Assembly (NCBI GenBank): GCA_963788215.1 | Contig: CAWBFX010000008.1 | Location: forward strand, 124,001 to 188,000 | Length of the DNA stretch: 64,000 nt | Reading direction: 5' to 3' | Origin: AC-32 sp963788215 | Lineage (GTDB): Bacteria; Actinomycetota; Thermoleophilia; Gaiellales; Gaiellaceae | Shown here: positions 22,946 to 32,449 of the stretch, one piece after another | How the letters are laid out: each line of letters begins with the position of its first letter | Position numbering within the stretch: the first letter of the stretch is position 1 | The notes under the pieces: generated by a model | Told to the model about the DNA's origin: nothing | The model's input: the letters and a program-made list of their open reading frames with translations, nothing else | Database searches by the model: none | Made by a program: the position numbers and the translations under genes

Positions 22946-24442
22946 TCAGAAGATCGAGGCCGCGGCGTGCTTCGCGACGTCGATCAGCGGCTGCACGACG
23001 AAGAACGAACCCACCGTCACCACGAGAGCCGCCGTCACCGCGGTCTGCAACACGCGCTCCGCAGGAGGCGAGCCGCCCGCGACCGCGACCGGCTGCGCCA
23101 GCTGCAGCTCCTCCGCCGGCCGCATGTACATCGCGCGGATCACGCCGAGGTAGTAGTAGAGGCTCACCGCCGTCGCCACGACCCCCACGATCACGAGCCA
23201 CGTCCAGCCGTGCTCGTACGCGGCCGCGAAGACGTAGAACTTGCCCACGAAGCCGCCGGTCAGCGGAAACCCGGCGAAGCCGAGCATGAAGATCGCCATC
23301 GAGACCCCGAGCAGCGGGCGCTCCCAGCCGAACCCCGCCAGCCCGTCGACCGTCACCGGCCGGTTGAGCTCCCGCTCGCGGGCCGCGACCACCGCGAAGG
23401 AGCCGACCGACATCGCCGAGTACGGGATCAGGTAGTAGAGCAGCGCCCGCCCACCGAGTGCGTTGTTCGAGGCGATCGCGATCAGCATGAAGCCCGCGTG
23501 CGAGATCGACGAGTACGCAAGCATCCGCTTCAGGCTGGTCTGGACAAGCGCCGCCAGGTTCCCGACCGCAAGCGAGCAGCACGCGATCACGGCGATCGTC
23601 ACCGTCCACAGCCGCGCCTCCTGCGGGAACGCCGTGACGAGCACGCGCATCGTCAGCACGAGCGCCGCCGTCTTCGTCGCGGCCGACATGAACGCGGTCA
23701 CCGGGGTCGGCGCGCCTTCGTAGACGTCGGGGGTCCACATGTGGAATGGCGCCGCCGAGGCTTTGAAGCCGAGCCCGCCGATCATCAGCGCGAGGCCCGC
23801 GACCAGGAGCGCGTCGTGGCTCAGGTTCTGCGCGGTGACCGCGTTCGCGATCTCCCCGAAGCGAAGGGCCCCGGTCGCGCCGTAGACGAGCGCCGAGCCG
23901 AAGAGCAGCATCGCCGACCCGAACCCGCCGACGATCAGGTACTTCAGGCCCGCCTCGAGCGACCCCGCCAGGTCGACGTCGATCGCGCAGAGGATGTAGA
24001 GGCTGATCGAGAACCACTCGAGCCCGAGGAAGAGCGTCATCAGCGTGTTGGCGCTCACGAGGAACGTCATCCCGGCGCCGGCCCACGCGACTAACGCGTA
24101 GTACTCGGCGACGTGGTCTTTGCGCATCGGCTCGGAGAACGCGGTGCCGATCGCCAGCAGCCCCGCGCCGGCGATGATGATCTGCGCGAGGGCCGCGAGC
24201 CGGTCGCGCTGGATAGCCGCGCCGATCACGGCCTGACCGTCGGCCGAGTGCGCGTAGAGGATCGCCGCGAACACGATCGCAGCCGCGAACCCGAGCGCAC
24301 AGACGATCGCGGCGAAGGTCCGCCGCCAGCCGCGCGGGACGAGAACCGCGGCGAGCAGCGCGACGCCACCGGAGACGAGCAACGACAGCGGCGCCGAGAT
24401 CGCCAGCCAGTCGATGTGGGGCGTGGAGATCGCGTAGATCAT
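22946..24442 (-). CDS. nuoN: NADH-quinone oxidoreductase subunit N
   Basis: Last gene of the nuo cluster, encoding a 498-residue antiporter-like proton-pumping subunit of complex I. It is hydrophobic throughout with about 14 predicted helices. Conserved features include the Glu-containing helix LMTLFLGLEWFSISLYIL and the Lys/Pro helix with FKASAAPFHMWTPDVYEGAPTPVTAFMSAATK. ATG 24442 overlaps the nuoM stop as ATGA. Only about 100 bases of non-coding sequence follow, with no convincing terminator. Confidence 0.95.
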   Translation of the reverse strand: MIYAISTPHIDWLAISAPLSLLVSGGVALLAAVLVPRGWRRTFAAIVCALGFAAAIVFAAILYAHSADGQAVIGAAIQRDRLAALAQIIIAGAGLLAIGTAFSEPMRKDHVAEYYALVAWAGAGMTFLVSANTLMTLFLGLEWFSISLYILCAIDVDLAGSLEAGLKYLIVGGFGSAMLLFGSALVYGATGALRFGEIANAVTAQNLSHDALLVAGLALMIGGLGFKASAAPFHMWTPDVYEGAPTPVTAFMSAATKTAALVLTMRVLVTAFPQEARLWTVTIAVIACCSLAVGNLAALVQTSLKRMLAYSSISHAGFMLIAIASNNALGGRALLYYLIPYSAMSVGSFAVVAARERELNRPVTVDGLAGFGWERPLLGVSMAIFMLGFAGFPLTGGFVGKFYVFAAAYEHGWTWLVIVGVVATAVSLYYYLGVIRAMYMRPAEELQLAQPVAVAGGSPPAERVLQTAVTAALVVTVGSFFVVQPLIDVAKHAAASIF

Positions 24443-25884
24443 CGAAGCGCCTGCGAAATCGTGGTCGCGGGGCTGCCGCCGAACGAGCGGTCGGTAATCG
24501 CCGCCGGCCAGGCGGAGAGGACGAGCAGCAGCGCGACGAGCGGCACCAGGAACCCGAGCTCGGCGGGCCGCAGGTCGAGCGCCGCCTCGGACACGGACGG
24601 GCCCGGCGAGACGTGCAGCACCGCCGAGATCAGCCGCAGCATGTACATCGCCGCGAGCACGATCGCCACGCAGCCGACGACCGCGTAGCCCCAGCCGGTG
24701 AAGAAGACCCCCGACAGGATCGCGAACTCACCTGCGAACGCCGTCGAGCCGGGTACGGCCAGCGCGACGATCCCGGTCGTCATCAGCACGGTCGCCAGAG
24801 CCGGCCGCCCGCGGGCCATCCCGCCCAGTCGAGACAGCTCACCGGTCGCGGCCCGCCGCTCGATCCCGCCCGCGAGCAGGAACAGCGTGGCCGAGATCAG
24901 CCCGTGATTGACCATCTGCAGCACGGCGCCGTTCAACCCCAGGTCGTTTACCGCGAAGAGGCCGAGCACGATCAGCCCCATCTGCGCGAGGCTGGAGTAG
25001 GCGATCACGCCGCGCAGGTCGGGTGCCCGGAACGCGAGCAGCGAGCCGTAGACCAGCCCGCAGGCCGCCAGGACCAGGATGGGCGTGCGGAAGTCCGACA
25101 CCGGCCCCGGGAACTTCGAGATAGCGATCCGCAGGAAGCCGTACGCGGCCACCTTCGAGACCACCCCCGACAACACGCCTGCCACCTCCGGCGAGGACTC
25201 CCGGTAGGCCGCCGGTAGCCACGCATGCAGCGGGAAGAGCGGCGCCTTGACCGCGAAGGCGGCCACGAAGCCGAGGAAGATCCAGTCGCTCCCGTTCGTC
25301 CCGGAGCTGACCATGTCGAACGTCCCCTGCGAGAGGCCGAGAACGATGATCGAGGCCAGCATCAGCAGCGAGCCGGCCATCGTGTAGATCACGAAGAGCA
25401 ACGTCGCGCGCAGCCGCCCGGCCCCGCCCCACACGCCGACGAGCACGTAGAGCGGGATCAGCATCGCCTCCCAGAAGACGTAGAAGAGCAGCAGGTCCTG
25501 CGCCGCGAACGCGCCGACGATCGCCCCCGTCAGCAGGAGCATCAGCCCGTAGTAGGCGCGCGGCCGCTCGCGTCCGGCCCAGAACGCGTAGCCGATCGCC
25601 GCGGCCATCACGACCACGGTGAGGCCGACGAGCCAGAGCGAGAACCCGTACAGACCGACGTGGTAGGAGACGTGCAGGTCGGAGAACCAGCTCGTCTGCT
25701 GATCGAGCTGGAGTCCAGGCTTCGAGAAGTCGAAACGCGCCACCGAGTCGATCCACAGAGCGACCTCGGCGAGCGAGACGAGCAAAGCCGCGGAGCCGAC
25801 GGCGAACGAGCTCAACGGGAGGATCCAGATGCAGACGGCGCCCGCGATCGGGAGCAGGATCAGGGCCGTGCTCAACCAGTTCAT
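24439..25884 (-). CDS. nuoM: NADH-quinone oxidoreductase subunit M
   Basis: A 481-residue antiporter-like subunit. It starts at MNWLSTALILLPIAG and contains AQDLLLFYVFWEAMLIPLYVLVG (key Glu), FAVKAPLFPLHAWLPAAYRESSPEVAGVLSGVVSKVAAYG (key Lys) and LRGVIAYSSLAQMG. As sequenced, its frame is continuous with nuoL, giving an apparent 1108-residue fusion. However, the next frame of nuoL ends in TGA overlapping this ATG as TGATG, which is the normal gene junction. It is therefore annotated separately. Confidence 0.9.
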   Translation of the reverse strand: MNWLSTALILLPIAGAVCIWILPLSSFAVGSAALLVSLAEVALWIDSVARFDFSKPGLQLDQQTSWFSDLHVSYHVGLYGFSLWLVGLTVVVMAAAIGYAFWAGRERPRAYYGLMLLLTGAIVGAFAAQDLLLFYVFWEAMLIPLYVLVGVWGGAGRLRATLLFVIYTMAGSLLMLASIIVLGLSQGTFDMVSSGTNGSDWIFLGFVAAFAVKAPLFPLHAWLPAAYRESSPEVAGVLSGVVSKVAAYGFLRIAISKFPGPVSDFRTPILVLAACGLVYGSLLAFRAPDLRGVIAYSSLAQMGLIVLGLFAVNDLGLNGAVLQMVNHGLISATLFLLAGGIERRAATGELSRLGGMARGRPALATVLMTTGIVALAVPGSTAFAGEFAILSGVFFTGWGYAVVGCVAIVLAAMYMLRLISAVLHVSPGPSVSEAALDLRPAELGFLVPLVALLLVLSAWPAAITDRSFGGSPATTISQALR

Positions 25885-27765
25885 CAGCGCACCACCACGA
25901 AGACGACGGTCGACGACGGCGAGGCTGGCGGCGATGGCGAGCGCGTAGGTGCGCACGAGGCCGGTCTGCAAGCGGCGTGCGCCCAGACCGAGGTCGCGCA
26001 CGCTGTCGGCGAGCTCCCCGATCGACCCGAACACGAGCGGCCGCTCGACGCCGTTGAGGAGCCCACGCGACAGGAGCACGGCCGGCCGGTAGAAGAGCGC
26101 GTCGTAGAGCTCGTCGAACCAGAACTTGTGCTCGAGCAGCGCGAGCGGGCGCGGGGCCGAGGCTCGGCGGGCGCCGTAGATCCACCAGGCGACCCCGATT
26201 CCCGCCAGCCCGAGCAGGACGGCGACGATGCTCGAGACCGCCTCTTGCATGCCCGAAGCGTCGACCAGCGAGGGCGCCACCGGCTCGAGCCAGTCGGAGA
26301 TCGGCGTCCAGATGCCGGCGAACTGCACGAAGCCGCCGACCGCCGCCAGGACGGTGAGGATCGCGACCGGGATCGCGAGCGTCCAGCCGACGAGGCCGCG
26401 CTCGAGGTGATGGAGGTGCTCGCGCACGAACGCTGACGGCTCACCCCAGAACGCCATGAACAGCATCCGGAACGCGTAGAGCCCGGTCAGGAAGGTGCCG
26501 ACCATGCCCGCGGCCCAGAGGAGGTAGCCGTACCAGCCGCCGTTCGCGAGGGCCGCGGCGAGGATCGAATCCTTCGAGAAGAAGCCGGAGAACGGCGGGA
26601 TCCCCGCGAGCGCCAGCGACCCGACCAGGAACGCCCAGAAGGTCAGCGGCATCAGCTGCCGCAGCCCGCCCATCTTGCGGAGGTCCTGCTCGCCGGTGAG
26701 CGCGTGGATCACGATCCCGGCCGCCATGAAGAGCAGCGCCTTGAAGAAGGCGTGCGTCATCAGGTGGAACATCGCGTTCGCGTAGGCGCCGAGGCCCGCG
26801 GCGAGGAACATGTAGCCGATCTGCGACATCGTCGAATACGCGATCACCCGCTTGATGTCCGTCTGCACGAGCGCGATCAGGCCCGCGAGCAGGATCGTCG
26901 CTGCGCCGAGCCCGGCCGCCAGCTCCTGGACGTGCGGCGCCGCCTCGAACAACGGGCTCGTGCGGACGATCAGGTAGACGCCTGCAGTCACCATGGTCGC
27001 CGCGTGGATGAGGGCACTGACCGGGGTCGGGCCTTCCATCGCGTCCGGGAGCCAGGTCTGCAGCGGTAGCTGCGCGGACTTCGCGACCGCCCCGCCCAGC
27101 AGCCCGAGCGCGATCAGGTTCGCGGCCCAGGGGCCGAACGAGCCCGCCTGCGAGAACACCTTCTCGAAGTCGAGCGAGCCCGTGCGCTGGATCAGCAGGA
27201 AGAGGGCGAGCGCCATCGTCGCATCGCCGATCGCGTTCATCACGAACGCCTTCTTCGCGGCCGCGATCGCGGAGGGTCGCTCGTGCCAGAAGCCGATCAG
27301 CAGGTACGACGAGAGGCCGACGAGCCCCCAGCCGGCGAGCAGCATCAGCAGGTTGCCGCCCTGGACGAGCAACAGCATCGAGAAGACGAACAGCGCCATG
27401 TAGGCGAAGTAGCGGCGCTCCTCGTCGTCGCCGTCCATGTAGCCGATCGAGTAGGCGACGATCAGGCAGCCCACCCCGGCGACGATCAGCATCATGAAGA
27501 CCGAGAGCGGGTCGACGAGGATGCGCAGGTCGAAGTGGTACGGGCCGGCGGTCAGCCAGCGCCAGAGCGTCGACGGGTGCGAGCGGTTGTCCGGCGAGTC
27601 CCCAAGGAGCCCGACGAAGCTCACCACCGCCGCGATGAACGAGACGCCGACGGCGGTTGTCGCCACGAAGCCGGCCCCGCGCCGGCTCAGCCGCTGACCT
27701 GCGAGCGTGATCGCGAGCGCCGCGCCGAGGGGCGCGAACAAGCAGATCCAGGCGGCGGCGATCAC
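25884..27765 (-). CDS. nuoL: NADH-quinone oxidoreductase subunit L (C-terminal frame break)
   Basis: A roughly 626-residue antiporter-like subunit with long C-terminal helices. Diagnostic segments are MLLAGWGLVGLSSYLLIGFW, AKSAQLPLQTWLPDAMEGPTPVSALIHAATMVTAGVYL and KRVIAYSTMSQIGYMF. GTG 27765 overlaps nuoK as GTGA. Near 25905-25920 the frame slips: the family-like ending LAVV-TVVFVVVR followed by TGA needs one base to be skipped. Without the skip the frame runs into nuoM. An extra G in GTCGAC is the simplest explanation. Confidence 0.9.
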
Positions 27766-28070
27766 CCGCGCAGGGTCCGGAGCTTGTCGACGTCGAGGTC
27801 GAGGTTGCGCCGGGCCATCGCGACGATCAGCCCGAGCCCGACGACGACCTCGGAGGCCGCGACGGCCATCACGGTCAGCGCGAAGATCTGGCCGTCACCG
27901 CGTCCGTGGAAGCGGGCGAACGCGATCAGGGCGAGGTTCGAGCCGTTGAGCATGAGCTCGAGCGAGAGCAGCACGATCAGCGGGCTGCGCCTGATCAGCA
28001 CCCCCAGCGCCCCCGTGAAGAACAGGAACGCCGCGACGCAGAGGTACCAGACGACGGTTGGGCCGTTCAC
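27762..28070 (-). CDS. nuoK: NADH-quinone oxidoreductase subunit K
   Basis: A 102-residue, three-helix subunit of the membrane arm (MrpC-like). It includes GALGVLIRRSPLIVLLSLELMLNGSNLALIAF with the conserved Glu of helix 2, and VMAVAASEVVVGLGLIVAM with the Glu of helix 3. GTG 28070 overlaps the nuoJ stop as GTGA, and its own stop overlaps nuoL as GTGA. Confidence 0.95.
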   Translation of the reverse strand: MNGPTVVWYLCVAAFLFFTGALGVLIRRSPLIVLLSLELMLNGSNLALIAFARFHGRGDGQIFALTVMAVAASEVVVGLGLIVAMARRNLDLDVDKLRTLRG

Positions 28071-28639
28071 CCTTCTGCCTCGGCCAACGGCGGCTGCGCG
28101 CGGGAGTGGCTCCCGAGGATCACGCCGCCGACCGCGGCGACCAGCAGGACGATCGAGGTGATCTCGAACGCGAGCAGGTGGTCGGTCAGGAAGAGCCGGC
28201 CGATCGTCGACGGGCTCCCGAAGAAGTAGTCGGTCGCGGGCGCGTGCGAGAGCCGGCCGCCCGTCTTCAGCCCGATCACCACGATCACCTCGACCAGCAG
28301 CGCCGAGGACGCGGCCACGGCGCCGAGCGCCTGCCAGCTGGGCCCGCCCGCCCAGGGCGCATCGGCCTGGCCTCCGAGGTAGGCGATCACGAACAGGAAC
28401 ATGACCATCACCGCACCCGCGTAGACGAGCACCTGCGCGGCCGCGACGAACTCGGCCGACAGCAGCAGGTAGAGCACGGCCAGCGAGGCGAGGTTCCCGA
28501 TCAGCGACAGCGCCGAGAAGAACGGGTTCGAGAACGAGACGACCGCGATCCCCGAGGAGATGCAGGCAAACGCGGCGACGACCCAGACGACCCAGACGAG
28601 GACATTCCCGGATGTGCTCGCAAGAAGCAGCGGCGTCAC
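28067..28639 (-). CDS. nuoJ: NADH-quinone oxidoreductase subunit J
   Basis: A 190-residue membrane subunit with five helices. The signature helix 3 region LLSAEFVAAAQVLVYAGAVMVMFLFVIAYL is present. The GTG start at 28639 follows an unusually long spacer of about 140 bases after nuoI, which contains a strong hairpin. All other nuo junctions overlap, so this is the one internal break in the operon. GGAGG lies about 9 bases upstream of the start. Confidence 0.95.
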   Translation of the reverse strand: MTPLLLASTSGNVLVWVVWVVAAFACISSGIAVVSFSNPFFSALSLIGNLASLAVLYLLLSAEFVAAAQVLVYAGAVMVMFLFVIAYLGGQADAPWAGGPSWQALGAVAASSALLVEVIVVIGLKTGGRLSHAPATDYFFGSPSTIGRLFLTDHLLAFEITSIVLLVAAVGGVILGSHSRAQPPLAEAEG

Positions 28640-28753
28640 GAGCTGTGCCTCCTACATCCTTGGTAAGCCATGCCTGCGCGCGCGGAGGCGAGACCGCGCT
28701 CTCGCCGGAGCGCACGAACACAATCGCCACGCGCGGCGATGAAGAAGGGGGGT

Positions 28754-28780
28754 CGTGGGGGAAACATGGTTTCCCCCACG
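28754..28780. repeat. GGGGGAA-core perfect hairpin, copy 1
   Basis: CGTGGGGGAAAC (28754-28765) and its exact reverse complement (28769-28780) flank a 3-base loop. On the nuo strand the hairpin starts one base after the nuoI stop. There is no T tract. It may attenuate or process the nuo mRNA between the peripheral-arm genes and nuoJ-N. A related copy follows groEL. Confidence 0.7.
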
Positions 28781-28781
28781 C

Positions 28782-29282
28782 TTACGAGTGCTCCTTGTAG
28801 AACGGGATCGGCGTGTCGTAGAGGTCGCGGTCGGCGACGGGGACTTGCTTGATCGGCTCGGCGAGCAGCATGTCCTTCGTGTAGATGAGGTCGTCGCGCG
28901 AGTACTCCGAGAGCTCGAACTCGTTGCCGAGCGTGATCGCGTCGAAGGGGCAGGCGAGCTCGCAGTACCCGCAGAAGATGCAGCGGCTCATGTTGATCTC
29001 GTAGATGCGCGCGTAGCGCTCGCCGGCGGAAACCCGGTTGTCGGGGGTGTTCTCGGCGGCGACGACGCGGATGCAGTCGGCCGGGCAGGCGGCCGCGCAG
29101 AGGGAGCAGCCGACGCACTTCTCGAGCCCGTTCTCGTGGACGTGAAGGCGGTGCCGGCCGCGGAAGCGCGGGTAGACCGGCCGCTTGTACTCCGGGTACT
29201 GCTGCGTGATCGGCCGCTTGAAGATCTGCTTGAAGGTGACGCCGAAGCCCTTGACGCTGTTGATCGGGTTCCCGCGGGCCAT
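28782..29282 (-). CDS. nuoI: NADH-quinone oxidoreductase subunit I
   Basis: A 166-residue ferredoxin-like subunit carrying two [4Fe-4S] clusters (N6a/N6b). The motifs are CVGCSLCAAACP and CIFCGYCELACP. The N-terminal amphipathic helix (GFGVTFKQIF) anchors it beside NuoH. ATG 29282 shares its first base with the last base of the nuoH stop (TGATG). The stop is followed directly by the hairpin. Confidence 0.95.
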   Translation of the reverse strand: MARGNPINSVKGFGVTFKQIFKRPITQQYPEYKRPVYPRFRGRHRLHVHENGLEKCVGCSLCAAACPADCIRVVAAENTPDNRVSAGERYARIYEINMSRCIFCGYCELACPFDAITLGNEFELSEYSRDDLIYTKDMLLAEPIKQVPVADRDLYDTPIPFYKEHS

Positions 29283-30268
29283 CAGATGGCCACCACCAGG
29301 GCCGCCGTCACGACGGCGTTGATCGTCGCGAGGGGCAGGAGCACCTTCCAGCCGAGCCGCATCAGCTGGTCGTAGCGGAGGCGCGGCAGCGTCGCCCGCA
29401 GCCAGAGGAAGAGGAAGATGACCACGAACAGCTTGAGGACGAACCAGAGCGGCCCGAGCGGCGCCCAGGGCCCGTACCAGCCGCCGAAGAAGAGGGTTAC
29501 GGCGAGCGCCGAGAGCGTGATCATGTTCACGTACTCGCCCATCTGAAACAGGCCGAAGCGCATGCCGCTGTACTCGGTGTGGTAGCCCGCGACGAGCTCG
29601 GTGTCGGCCTCAGGGAGGTCGAACGGCGGCCGGTTCGTCTCGGCCACGCCGGCGATGAAGAAGATCACGAGCCCGAGGAACTGCGGCGCGAAGAACCAGA
29701 CGGTCGCGCCCTGCTTGTGGACGATGTCGACGAGCGAGAGCGACTGGCCCATCAGCACCACGCCGAGCACGGCGAAGGTCAGCGAGACCTCGTACGAGAC
29801 CATCTGCGCGCAGGTGCGCATCGAGCCGAGCAGCGAATACTTCGAGTCCGAGGCCCAGCCTCCGACGATGAAGCCGTAGATCCCGAGCGAGCTGAGCGCG
29901 AACAGCAGCACCAGCGAGATCGAGACGTTCACGACCTCTCCGCTGACCTGGTAGCCGGCGATCTCCCAGCCTGGGCCGAACGGGATCACGCTGAACGCCG
30001 CGAGCGCCGTGAACGCGGAGAGAACCGGCGCGCCGATGTAGAGAACGTCGACGGCCGAGGCCGGGAAGAAGCTCTCCTTGCGGATCAGCTTCACCAGGTC
30101 GGCGATCGGCTGCAGGAGGCCGAAGGGGCCCACGCGGTTCGGGCCGTAGCGGAGCTGCATGCGCGCGAGCACCTTGCGCTCGACCCAGGTCATGTAGGCG
30201 AACGTGAGCATCACGAGATTGATGATCAGGGCCGCCTTGATCAGCGAGATCCACCAAGGCTCTGTCAT
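29282..30268 (-). CDS. nuoH: NADH-quinone oxidoreductase subunit H
   Basis: A 328-residue membrane subunit at the quinone-chamber junction. It includes ERKVLARMQLRYGPNRVGPFGLLQPIADLVKLI, GGWASDSKYSLLGSMRTCAQMVSYEVSL, ETNRPPFDLPEADTELVAGYHTEYSG and WLRATLPRLRYDQLMRLGWK, all highly conserved. ATG 30268 overlaps the end of the frame-corrected nuoG as ATGA, which supports that correction. Confidence 0.95.
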   Translation of the reverse strand: MTEPWWISLIKAALIINLVMLTFAYMTWVERKVLARMQLRYGPNRVGPFGLLQPIADLVKLIRKESFFPASAVDVLYIGAPVLSAFTALAAFSVIPFGPGWEIAGYQVSGEVVNVSISLVLLFALSSLGIYGFIVGGWASDSKYSLLGSMRTCAQMVSYEVSLTFAVLGVVLMGQSLSLVDIVHKQGATVWFFAPQFLGLVIFFIAGVAETNRPPFDLPEADTELVAGYHTEYSGMRFGLFQMGEYVNMITLSALAVTLFFGGWYGPWAPLGPLWFVLKLFVVIFLFLWLRATLPRLRYDQLMRLGWKVLLPLATINAVVTAALVVAI

Positions 30269-30340
30269 TTAGCGACCTCCACGCGGCCGCCGAGCTCGCC
30301 CGCGTGCTGTTGGGCGATCCGTGCCACTCCGGCGCGCAGG

Positions 30341-32449
30341 TCAGCGCGCGATCCGGGCGCGCAGCTCGAGCGACGTGCCGTTGTGGGAGACCGTGACCGT
30401 GTCGCCGGTGGCGATCTTCCTCCGGCTCGCGTCCTCGGGCGAGAGCTCGACCTCGGCCTCGGGCCGCTGGAAGTCCAGCTCTGGGACCCGCTCGACGGCC
30501 GGCCCGGAGAAGAGCGGCCGGTAGCGCACGAGGCGAAGCCCCTTGCCCGCGGGGGCGGGCGGCTCCTCGGGGACCGCGGCGGCCGGCGCCTCGCTTCGGG
30601 TGCGGAGCTCGGCCTGCTCGCCGACCTCGCCGAACGGCAGACCGTCGTAGATCCGCTCGGAGAGCTCGGCAAAGACCGCCGACGCGTACGGGGGGACTGC
30701 GACGTCGAAGCGCTCGGCGAGCTTCGAGATCCAGGCGAGCTCGTCCGGCGCAGGCGGGATCACCGCGCGGCGCAGGCGCTGCAGCCGGCCCTCGAGGTTG
30801 ACGTAGGTGCCGTCGCGCTCGAGGTAGCTCGTGCCCGGTAGGACGAGGTCCGCCCAGCCGATGACGAGGCTGCGGAACATGGAGATCGCCAGGACCCGCT
30901 CGGCGCGCTCGGCGAGCGCGCGCACGTTCGGATCGGCGGCCGCCTCGTCGCCCGAGACGATGAGCAGCGAGATCGGTTCGGGACTTGCGGCCTCTTCGTC
31001 GGAGGCTGCGGCCCAGGCGTCGGCGATTCCGCGGCCGTTCGGCGTCTTCGGCAGGTGGAAGGCGCCCGAGCCGGGCTTGTTCCCGAAGCCGAGCTCGCGT
31101 GCCAAGGCGGCGCAGTGCGCGCCGCCGGCGCCTTCCTCACTCGACCAGATCAGGATCACGCGCTCGCTCTCGCGGAGCGCGGCGCCGAGCTCGTCCTCGC
31201 TCCCCGCAAGCCGGCGGCAGGCCTCGAGCGCCTCACCCACGTGCTCGATCCGCGCTCCCTTGCGCCGCGCGGCGCGAATCCAGAGATCGACGACGGGTGC
31301 GCGCTCGGCGACGGGCTCGTCGCCGAGGATCACGACGAGCTCGGCGTCGCGGATCGCCGAGAGCGGCAGCCGGTAGGCGTCGAGGGCGGGGCCGGTCTCC
31401 TCCGGCAGCACCGCCGAGTGTGCGCCGAGACCTGCGCGCAGCAGACGGCCGAGCGCGTAGGCCTGCTCCACGGTCTCGGAGCCGGAGAGCGCGGTCACGA
31501 TCCGGCCGTTCGCAGCGCGCAGCATGCGCTCGGCCTCGTCGAGCGCGTCGTCCCAGGTGAGCTCCTCGAAGCCCCGTCTGCGGATCCGGCGGAGGGGATC
31601 GGAGATGCGGTCGCGTGCGTGCAGGTGGGTGAAGGCGAAGCGGCCCTTGTCGCAGAGCCAGCCCTCGTCGACCTCGGGATGGTTGCGCGAGAGGATGCGC
31701 TTGACCTTTCCCTCGCGCGTGGTCGCGTGGACGTTGCAGCCGACAGGGCAGAGGCCGCAGACGGTGGGCACGTTCTGGATCTCCCACGGTCGCGCCTCGA
31801 AGCGGTACTGCGTCGACGTGAGCGCGCCGACCGGGCAGAGCTCGATCACGTTCCCGGAGAAGGGCGCGCGGTACGCCTCGTCCTGGAAGGTCGCGATCAG
31901 GGACTGCGCGCCGCGGTTCAGCGCGACGAGCTGGCCGTCTTCGGCGACGTCGGACGAAAAGCGCGTGCAGCGGTAGCAGAGGATGCAGCGCTCGCGGTCG
32001 AGGGCGATGGTCGGCGAGATCGGGATCGGCTTCTCCAGGGTCCGCTTCGGAAAGGTCATGCGCGTGTTCCCGGGGCCCCAGCGGAAGGTGAGGTCCTGGA
32101 GCGGGCACTCGCCGCCCTTGTCGCAGACCGGGCAATCGAGCGGGTGGTTGACGAGGATGAACTCCAGCGTCGCCTCCTGCCCTTCGGCCGCTTTCTCGGA
32201 GGTCTGGGCCGTGTGGACGACCATCCCGTCGGTGGCCGTCATCGTGCAGGCGGCCTGGAGCTTCGGCATGCCCTCGACCTCGCAGAGGCACATTCGGCAG
32301 GCGCCGATCGCGGGGCCGAGGCGCGGCTCGTAGCAGAAGACGGGGATCTCGATCCCCGCGTGGAGCGCCGCCTCGACGAGCCCGAGACCGGCGGGCACCT
32401 GCAGCTCGCGCCCGTCGATCGTGACGGTGACGAGCTCAGGGGCGCTCAC
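30341..32449 (-). CDS. nuoG: NADH-quinone oxidoreductase subunit G (terminal frame break)
   Basis: A molybdopterin-oxidoreductase-like subunit carrying several Fe-S clusters. The N-terminal 2Fe-2S domain has GACRMCLCEVEG. Further cluster motifs are CPVCDKGGECPLQDL, CILCYRCTRFSSD and CGLCPVGCNV. As sequenced it ends at 30341 after 702 residues, leaving a 72-base gap. Skipping one base at about 30344-30350 continues the frame (ADLRAGVARIAQQHAGELGG...) to a TGA at 30265 that overlaps nuoH as ATGA. The true gene probably spans 30265-32449. GTG 32449 overlaps nuoF as GTGA. Confidence 0.9.
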   Translation of the reverse strand: MSAPELVTVTIDGRELQVPAGLGLVEAALHAGIEIPVFCYEPRLGPAIGACRMCLCEVEGMPKLQAACTMTATDGMVVHTAQTSEKAAEGQEATLEFILVNHPLDCPVCDKGGECPLQDLTFRWGPGNTRMTFPKRTLEKPIPISPTIALDRERCILCYRCTRFSSDVAEDGQLVALNRGAQSLIATFQDEAYRAPFSGNVIELCPVGALTSTQYRFEARPWEIQNVPTVCGLCPVGCNVHATTREGKVKRILSRNHPEVDEGWLCDKGRFAFTHLHARDRISDPLRRIRRRGFEELTWDDALDEAERMLRAANGRIVTALSGSETVEQAYALGRLLRAGLGAHSAVLPEETGPALDAYRLPLSAIRDAELVVILGDEPVAERAPVVDLWIRAARRKGARIEHVGEALEACRRLAGSEDELGAALRESERVILIWSSEEGAGGAHCAALARELGFGNKPGSGAFHLPKTPNGRGIADAWAAASDEEAASPEPISLLIVSGDEAAADPNVRALAERAERVLAISMFRSLVIGWADLVLPGTSYLERDGTYVNLEGRLQRLRRAVIPPAPDELAWISKLAERFDVAVPPYASAVFAELSERIYDGLPFGEVGEQAELRTRSEAPAAAVPEEPPAPAGKGLRLVRYRPLFSGPAVERVPELDFQRPEAEVELSPEDASRRKIATGDTVTVSHNGTSLELRARIAR

